Assembly: GCA_964368075.1 (NCBI GenBank)
Contig: CAYJAD010000052.1
Coordinates: 1 to 17,489, forward strand
Direction of reading: 5' to 3'
Source: CAYJAD01 sp964368075
GTDB lineage: Bacteria > Desulfobacterota > Desulfovibrionia > Desulfovibrionales > Desulfovibrionaceae
Length of the DNA: 17,489 nucleotides
Under the pieces are notes generated by a model that worked only from the letters and a program-made list of their open reading frames with translations, was not told where the DNA came from and made no database searches. The position numbers and the translations under genes are program-made. Position 1 is the first letter of the stretch. Every line of letters starts with the position of its first letter. Shown piece by piece: positions 12,502 to 17,489 of the stretch.

Positions 12502-14208
12502 ATGAGTGAAAATACTTCTTCTAAGGTAGCAGGGGAAATCGGCGCAGATTTTATTCGTACACGTATTATGGCAGATAATGCTTCTCAGCGTTTTGAGGGG
12601 CGGGTGCACACGCGTTTTCCTCCAGAACCCAATGGTTATTTACACCTTGGGCATGCTAAATCCATTTTTTTAAACTTTGGTGTGGCTCAAGATTTTGCAG
12701 GCAAATTTAACCTGCGTTTTGATGACACCAACCCCACCAAGGAAGAAACAGAATATGTGGATTCCATTCGCGAAGACGTACGTTGGCTTGGTGGTGATTG
12801 GCAAGATCGCGAATTTTTTGCGTCCAATTACTTTGAACAGCTTTATGCCTTTGCCGAACAGCTTATCCTTGCAGGTAAAGCCTATGTGGATTCGTGTACG
12901 GCGGAAGAAATTCGCGAAATGCGTGGCTCTTTCACAGTACCTGGTAAAAATAGTCCTTATAGAGAAAGAAGCATTGAGGAAAATCTGGATTTATTTCGTC
13001 GCATGAAGAGCGGGGAGTTTCCTGACGGAGCGCATGTTTTACGTGCAAAGATTGATATGACGGCTTCTAACATTGTTATGCGCGATCCCACCTTATATAG
13101 AATTCGCCATGAAGCACACCATCGCACTGGCAATACGTGGTGCATTTATCCCATGTATGATTACACCCATTGTATTTCTGACTCATTGGAGCAAATTACC
13201 CACTCTCTTTGCTCTTTAGAATTTGAAAATAATAGAGAGCTTTATGACTGGGTGCTGGAAAATTTAGGCATTTATCGACCGCAACAAATTGAGTTTGCAC
13301 GTTTACAAATGGGCTACACTATTCTTTCTAAGCGTAAACTTATTCAATTGGTGCAAGAAGGGCATGTATCAGGCTGGGATGACCCGCGTATGCCTACCAT
13401 TAGTGGCTTGCGCCGTCGCGGTGTACCACCGGAAGCATTGAAAGATTTTTGCACGCGCATAGGCGTAGCTAGAGCCGATTCTACAGTGGACTATTCGCTT
13501 TTTGAATTTTGCCAGCGTGAATATTTAAATGCTCATACGCCGCGCGTTATGGCTGTCCTTGATCCTATTAAGGTAGTCATTACCAATTATCCTGAAAATC
13601 CTGCGGATATGCCTAGCGATTTGGATATGCCCTATCATCCGGAAGATCCAAGCTATGGCTCTAGGGTTATGCCATTTACTAAAGAATTATACATAGAACG
13701 CGATGATTTTCGCCTAGATCCGCCCAAGAAGTTCCATCGTCTTTATGTGGGCAATGAAGTACGCTTGCGTTATGCTTATTATATCACTTGTCAAGAAGCT
13801 ATTTGTGATGAAAATGGCAATGTGGTAGAATTGCGTTGCACCTACGATCCTGAAAGTCGGGGTGGTAAAACAGAAGATGGACGTAAAGTACGTGGTACCA
13901 TTCACTGGGTAAGTGCACCACATGCAGCACCTCTAGAGGTGCGTTTATATGAGCATCTTTTTAATGCTGAAAATCCGCAAGCTGTGGAAGAAGGGCAAAG
14001 CTTTTTAGACAACTTAAACCCAAATTCCTTACGCGTAGTAGAAGCTCAATGCGAACCAGCCATGCGTGATTATGTAGCTGGCCATAGGGTGCAATTTGAA
14101 AGGTTAGGGTATTTCTGTGTTGATACCGACAGCGTAGAAGGAAAGCCTGTGTTCAATCGAATTGTAACCCTAAAAGACAGCTGGGCAAAGATAGAGAAAA
14201 AATCGTAA
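12502..14208 (+). CDS. glnS: Glutaminyl-tRNA synthetase
   Basis: This class I synthetase charges tRNA-Gln with glutamine in the cytoplasm. It has 568 residues, close to E. coli GlnRS (554). The ATP-binding HIGH motif is HLGH at 48-51 within RFPPEPNGYLHLGHAKSIFL. DDTNPTKEETEYVDSI follows, and the KMSKS-type loop is LSKRK at 275-279. Middle segments such as IYPMYDYTHCISDSLEQITH and HSLCSLEFENNRELYDW are characteristic of the GlnRS/GluRS catalytic core. CTYDPESRGGK and GTIHWVSAPHAAPLEVRLYE belong to the anticodon-binding beta-barrels and distinguish GlnRS from bacterial GluRS. The ATG at 12502 is preceded by AAAGG at 12490-12494. The gene has its own promoter and terminators. A dedicated GlnRS means Gln-tRNA need not come from the GatCAB route, although GatCAB may still be present for Asn. 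Confidence 0.97.
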   Translation: MSENTSSKVAGEIGADFIRTRIMADNASQRFEGRVHTRFPPEPNGYLHLGHAKSIFLNFGVAQDFAGKFNLRFDDTNPTKEETEYVDSIREDVRWLGGDWQDREFFASNYFEQLYAFAEQLILAGKAYVDSCTAEEIREMRGSFTVPGKNSPYRERSIEENLDLFRRMKSGEFPDGAHVLRAKIDMTASNIVMRDPTLYRIRHEAHHRTGNTWCIYPMYDYTHCISDSLEQITHSLCSLEFENNRELYDWVLENLGIYRPQQIEFARLQMGYTILSKRKLIQLVQEGHVSGWDDPRMPTISGLRRRGVPPEALKDFCTRIGVARADSTVDYSLFEFCQREYLNAHTPRVMAVLDPIKVVITNYPENPADMPSDLDMPYHPEDPSYGSRVMPFTKELYIERDDFRLDPPKKFHRLYVGNEVRLRYAYYITCQEAICDENGNVVELRCTYDPESRGGKTEDGRKVRGTIHWVSAPHAAPLEVRLYEHLFNAENPQAVEEGQSFLDNLNPNSLRVVEAQCEPAMRDYVAGHRVQFERLGYFCVDTDSVEGKPVFNRIVTLKDSWAKIEKKS

Positions 14209-14220
14209 TTATTTTCTTGA

Positions 14221-14286
14221 GGGGGGGAAGGGGAACTTTCCCCTAAAGGGACAAGTGCCAAAACCCAAAAATTCTCCTTCCCCCCC
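14221..14286. terminator. G-run/C-run hairpin after glnS
   Basis: GGGGGGGAAGGGGAA (14221-14235) pairs with TTCTCCTTCCCCCCC (14272-14286), 15 bp with one G-U pair. The 36-nt loop has its own small stem. It begins 12 bp after the glnS stop. There is no T-run at the 3' end. The seven-G run on one strand might also make other structures. Confidence 0.5.
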
Positions 14287-14326
14287 ATTACTACGAAAGT
14301 TTCTAAAACTGACGCAAAGATAATCC

Positions 14327-14364
14327 AAAAAGGCGAAAATCTTTTAAAAGATTTTCGCCTTTTT
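14327..14364. terminator. Perfect 38-bp palindromic bidirectional terminator
   Basis: The 19-base arm 14327-14345 is exactly complementary to 14346-14364. In RNA it forms a stem around AAAAGGCGAAAATC paired with GATTTTCGCCTTTT, ending in T-runs on both strands. It lies between the convergent glnS and carA genes and would stop transcription from either side. Confidence 0.88.
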
Positions 14365-14414
14365 AATAATGCTCATGCACAGCAATTGAAATTGGTTTTT
14401 TTGAAGGGGAGAGT

Positions 14415-14460
14415 CTGAGAGGGGAAACTTTTTTTTCCTAAAAAAAGTTTCCCCTCTCAG
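14415..14460 (-). terminator. Perfect 21-bp stem-loop after carA
   Basis: Arms 14415-14435 and 14440-14460 are exactly complementary around a 4-nt loop. The stem is half G/C (CTGAGAGGGG) and half A/T. It begins 13 bp beyond the carA stop on the minus strand. T-runs lie inside the stem rather than after it, so termination may depend on the A/T half or on the palindrome behind it. Confidence 0.6.
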
Positions 14461-14473
14461 AAAAAAGAATTAA

Positions 14474-15607
14474 TTAGCTTTTACCTAAATGCTTTGCAAT
14501 AACATCTCTAAAATGCTTAAAGAGGTATTGACTATCTAGAGGGCCTGGAGCTACTTCTGGGTGATGTTGCACCGAGAAAATAGGCAGCGTTTTGTGTGCA
14601 AAGCCTTCAAGAGTGTTATCATTTAAGTTAATATGTGTCATTTCTACATCGGGAACAGAGGTCAAATCCACACAAAAACCGTGGTTTTGCGAAGAAATTT
14701 CTATGCGTCCTGTTTGTAGATTTTTTACTGGATGGTTACAACCATGGTGACCGTGTTTAAGCTTTGTAGTGGTACCACCAAGAGCATGACCTAGTAGTTG
14801 ATGCCCAAGGCAAATGCCAGCTATAGGAAAGCATTGGGTAAGTTCGCGCACAATACCGATTTCTTCTTTCAAGGCGGCGGGGTCGCCGGGGCCATTGGAA
14901 AGGAAAACAGCTTCAGCGCCACTGGCTTTCACTGCCTCGGCAGAGAAATTAGGCGGAACCACGAGCATGTCAAAACCTTGCGCCTCTAATAAGCGCAATA
15001 TATTCCATTTTATGCCATAATCATACACAGCAAGGCGAATGCCCGTACCCTTCCAGCTATGGGCACCATTTGCTCCAAGAGTAATGTCTTGGGTGGTTTT
15101 TCCAGTCCAGATATAGGGAGATTTTGGTGCTACAACATAGACAAGGTTTTGCCCTTCCATGCTAGGTAAAGCGCGAGCTTGAGCTGTAAGCTCGTTGACA
15201 TCGTGGCAAGAAGTGGAAATGATTCCGCGCATGGCACCATTAATACGAATATGACGAGTAAGGGAGCGTGTATCAAGTCCCTCTATGCCAGGCACATTAT
15301 GTTGTTGTAAAAATTGCGCCAACGTCATCACAGAGCGCCAGTTGGAAGGTTCTTTACAGGCTTCTTTAACCAGTAAAGCCGCCACTTGCACTTTATGTGA
15401 CTCCATATCTTCGGCATTGATACCGTAATTGCCAATGAGAGGATAAGTCATGCACACCATTTGACCGCAATAGGAAGGGTCGGTGAGCAATTCTTGATAG
15501 CCCGTCATGCCAGTATTGAAAATCACTTCGCCGCCGCCTTCCACAGGGCCGGTAAAGGACTTTCCAACAAGGGTAAAACCGTCTTCTAAAACAAGGGATG
15601 CTTTCAT
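14474..15607 (-). CDS. carA: Carbamoyl-phosphate synthase, small (glutaminase) subunit
   Basis: CarA hydrolyses glutamine and passes ammonia to CarB to make carbamoyl phosphate for pyrimidine and arginine synthesis. It has 377 residues, normal for the family. The N-terminal CPSase domain begins ASLVLEDGFTLVGKSF and contains GEVIFNTGMTGYQELLTDPS. The C-terminal class I glutamine amidotransferase domain has FLSNGPGDPAAL and the nucleophile Cys266 in AGICLGHQLLGHALGG. The catalytic His349 and Glu351 lie in SVQHHPEVAPGP. The triad is complete. The start at 15607 is 15 bp after the carB stop, with a modest AAGAG upstream, so the two are one operon with carB first. Translation may be coupled. Confidence 0.97.
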   Translation of the reverse strand: MKASLVLEDGFTLVGKSFTGPVEGGGEVIFNTGMTGYQELLTDPSYCGQMVCMTYPLIGNYGINAEDMESHKVQVAALLVKEACKEPSNWRSVMTLAQFLQQHNVPGIEGLDTRSLTRHIRINGAMRGIISTSCHDVNELTAQARALPSMEGQNLVYVVAPKSPYIWTGKTTQDITLGANGAHSWKGTGIRLAVYDYGIKWNILRLLEAQGFDMLVVPPNFSAEAVKASGAEAVFLSNGPGDPAALKEEIGIVRELTQCFPIAGICLGHQLLGHALGGTTTKLKHGHHGCNHPVKNLQTGRIEISSQNHGFCVDLTSVPDVEMTHINLNDNTLEGFAHKTLPIFSVQHHPEVAPGPLDSQYLFKHFRDVIAKHLGKS

Positions 15608-15622
15608 ACCATACTCTTCTTT

Positions 15623-17489
15623 TTATTGCACGTGTTTGCGTGCATAATATTCTTGTAAACTTTCCACATGAATTTCATTGCGATGGGCGCCAATGGCTCT
15701 GGCTGTGGCTCTGGCTCCAGCAAGGGTGGTGCAATAGGGGATGCCATATACCAATGCTGCTTGGCGAATGGCTTTAGAATCTTGCGCCGTCAATTTACCA
15801 GAAGCGGTGTTAACTACCAGAGAGATTTCATTATTTTTGAGTAAATCTACAATGTTAGGACGTCCCTCATACACTTTGCGCACTGTTTCTACCGTAAGGC
15901 CTGCGTCGCGTAAAAGTTGCGCCGTGCCGGAAGTGGCTATAAGCTCAAAACCAAGGTCTGCATATTTTTGAGCTACGGAAGAAAGCAAGGGTTTATCGCG
16001 ATCGTTGACAGAAAGGAAAACTTTACCGCTTTGTGGTAAACGCTGTCCAGCGGCAAGTTGGCTTTTCAAGAAGGCTTCTTCAAAGGTGGGGCCCATGCCC
16101 ATAACTTCACCGGTAGAACGCATTTCTGGGCCTAAAATCACGTCCACACCGGGGAAACGATTGAAGGGGAAAACAGCTTCTTTAACGCAGAAAAAGCCGC
16201 CTTTACGCATGGACCAAGGGTCTAACTCTTCTAACGTTTTGCCTAGCATAACTTGTGTTGCCAAGTAGGGCAGGGGAACGCCGGTGGCTTTAGCCACAAA
16301 GGGAGCCGTACGTGAAGCACGGGGGTTCACCTCAAGGATGTAAATAGTGTCATCCTTAATAGCAAATTGAATATTCATGAGGCCAACTACACGTAATTCG
16401 TGAGCTAAAGCTTCGGCTTGTAAAGCAATATTAGCCACATGGTCATAAGAAAGAGAGAAAGATGGCAACACACAGGCAGAGTCGCCAGAGTGAATGCCTG
16501 CTTCTTCAATATGTTCCATGATACCAGCAACATATACTTCAGTTCCGTCAGAGAGTATGTCTACGTCTACCTCAATTGCTTGATTAAGAAACTTATCAAT
16601 GAGGATAGGGTGCTCTAAATCTTCCGGTACATGCAAATTGAAATATTCTGTCAGCTCATCATCGTCGTAAACAATAGCCATGGCTCGTCCGCCAAGTACA
16701 TAGGAAGGACGCACAACGACAGGGTATTCAATATTGGCCGCCGCTGCAAGAGCTTCTTTTAAATTTTTTGCAGTGCCGTTGGGGGGTTGCTTTAAATCGA
16801 GCTTTTGCAAAAGAGCTTGAAAACGTTCTCTGTCTTCAGCACGGTCAATGGCGTCGGGAGAAGTGCCAAGAATGGGTACTCCGGCGCGCATCAGTGGTAC
16901 GGCAAGATTCAGTGGAGTTTGCCCGCCAAATTGCACAATAACCCCATGGGGTTTTTCTTTTTCCACAATGTGCATGACATCTTCAAAGGTAAGCGGCTCA
17001 AAATAGAGACGATCAGAAGTGTCATAGTCGGTGGAAACAGTTTCTGGGTTAGAATTAACCATAATAGCCATAACATTGGCATCTTTTAAGGCAAAAGATG
17101 CATGACAGCAACAATAGTCAAACTCAATACCTTGACCAATGCGATTGGGGCCACCACCAAGAATGATAACCTTTTGGCGCTCATCGGTGTCCATTTCTTC
17201 GCCACCTTCATAGGTAGAATAGAAATATGGGGTGTATGCTTCAAATTCTGCGGCACAGGTATCTACCAAATAGTAGGTGGGCAAAATATTAAGCTCTTTG
17301 CGTACGCGGCGAATATCTTCTTCGGGGCGTTTCCACATTTCAGCCAATTGGCGATCTGAAAAACCAAATTCTTTGGCATTGCGAAGAACTGTCGCGAGCT
17401 CTGGGTTGGCAGGGGTCATATCATTGGCTAAGCCAAAGTTTAATAGACTTTCTTCCATGCGCACTATTTCACGAATTTGACGTACCCAC
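15623..17489 (-). CDS. carB: Carbamoyl-phosphate synthase, large subunit, C-terminal part (5' end outside window)
   Basis: CarB uses two ATP, bicarbonate and channelled ammonia to make carbamoyl phosphate. The frame is open to the right edge; about 622 residues are present of roughly 1070, corresponding to E. coli CarB from about residue 415 on. Present are the end of the first synthetase half and the oligomerisation domain (LPTYYLVDTCAAEFEAYTPY). The second ATP-grasp half follows, with LGGGPNRIGQGIEFDYCCCH, NSNPETVSTDYDTSDRLYFE, RPSYVLGGRAMAIVYDDDEL and LEVNPRASRTAPFVAKATG. Last comes the MGS-like allosteric domain (SVNDRDKPLLSSVAQKYADL, YEGRPNIVDLLKN). The N-terminal ATP-grasp half and the promoter are outside the window. 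Apparent internal starts such as the GTG at 17464 are not real beginnings. Confidence 0.97.
   Translation of the reverse strand, partial: WVRQIREIVRMEESLLNFGLANDMTPANPELATVLRNAKEFGFSDRQLAEMWKRPEEDIRRVRKELNILPTYYLVDTCAAEFEAYTPYFYSTYEGGEEMDTDERQKVIILGGGPNRIGQGIEFDYCCCHASFALKDANVMAIMVNSNPETVSTDYDTSDRLYFEPLTFEDVMHIVEKEKPHGVIVQFGGQTPLNLAVPLMRAGVPILGTSPDAIDRAEDRERFQALLQKLDLKQPPNGTAKNLKEALAAAANIEYPVVVRPSYVLGGRAMAIVYDDDELTEYFNLHVPEDLEHPILIDKFLNQAIEVDVDILSDGTEVYVAGIMEHIEEAGIHSGDSACVLPSFSLSYDHVANIALQAEALAHELRVVGLMNIQFAIKDDTIYILEVNPRASRTAPFVAKATGVPLPYLATQVMLGKTLEELDPWSMRKGGFFCVKEAVFPFNRFPGVDVILGPEMRSTGEVMGMGPTFEEAFLKSQLAAGQRLPQSGKVFLSVNDRDKPLLSSVAQKYADLGFELIATSGTAQLLRDAGLTVETVRKVYEGRPNIVDLLKNNEISLVVNTASGKLTAQDSKAIRQAALVYGIPYCTTLAGARATARAIGAHRNEIHVESLQEYYARKHVQ

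Noticed and set aside
1..17489. CRISPR arrays, tRNA/rRNA genes, insertion sequences, prophage genes
   Set aside because: I looked in all intergenic stretches and found no regularly spaced direct repeats, no tRNA-like cloverleaf with CCA end, and no transposase or integrase reading frame.

Overview
The window is a moderately AT-rich bacterial chromosome segment with ordinary housekeeping genes and one less ordinary redox locus. Gene content suggests an anaerobe: a selenocysteine formate dehydrogenase, a large iron-sulfur/flavin electron-transfer protein, GlpX-type gluconeogenesis, and a PAS-containing chemoreceptor with a Cys-rich sensor. Together with the style of the proteins this points to the sulfate-reducer lineage (Desulfovibrionales or relatives). 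That placement is inference; no rRNA or other phylogenetic marker lies in the window apart from parts of fusA, carB and glnS.

Layout from left to right. The 3' part of fusA (EF-G) enters from the left edge and ends at a strong intrinsic terminator. A 336-bp gene-free stretch follows, built largely of one long imperfect inverted repeat. Next is a minus-strand methyl-accepting chemotaxis protein. Divergent from it is fdhA, a formate dehydrogenase whose reading frame is interrupted by an in-frame TGA read as selenocysteine; a convincing bacterial SECIS hairpin sits just after the TGA. About 240 bp downstream on the same strand is a 677-residue protein that joins a sulfhydrogenase-beta-like [4Fe-4S] module to a gamma-like FAD/NAD(P)/[2Fe-2S] module. 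Fdh plus this fusion look like a compact soluble formate:NAD(P) (or ferredoxin) oxidoreductase; this is the most interesting part of the window.

The middle holds a minus-strand hot-dog thioesterase, divergent from a lipoprotein murein transglycosylase (mltA), then glpX (class II fructose-1,6-bisphosphatase) and a small exported protein of unknown function. Immediately after it is a short, inactivated remnant of a GmhB/HisB-type HAD phosphatase, overlapped by a terminator-like hairpin. glnS follows behind a clear sigma70-type promoter whose -35 box lies inside a perfect palindrome.

The right end has carB (5' end off the window) and carA on the minus strand, in the order carB then carA, the reverse of the usual arrangement. 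glnS and carA converge on a 265-bp region with three strong hairpins. Several gene ends in the window carry hairpins with a related G-rich/C-rich stem, suggesting a recurrent terminator or small-repeat family. I saw no tRNA, rRNA, CRISPR array, transposase or phage gene.
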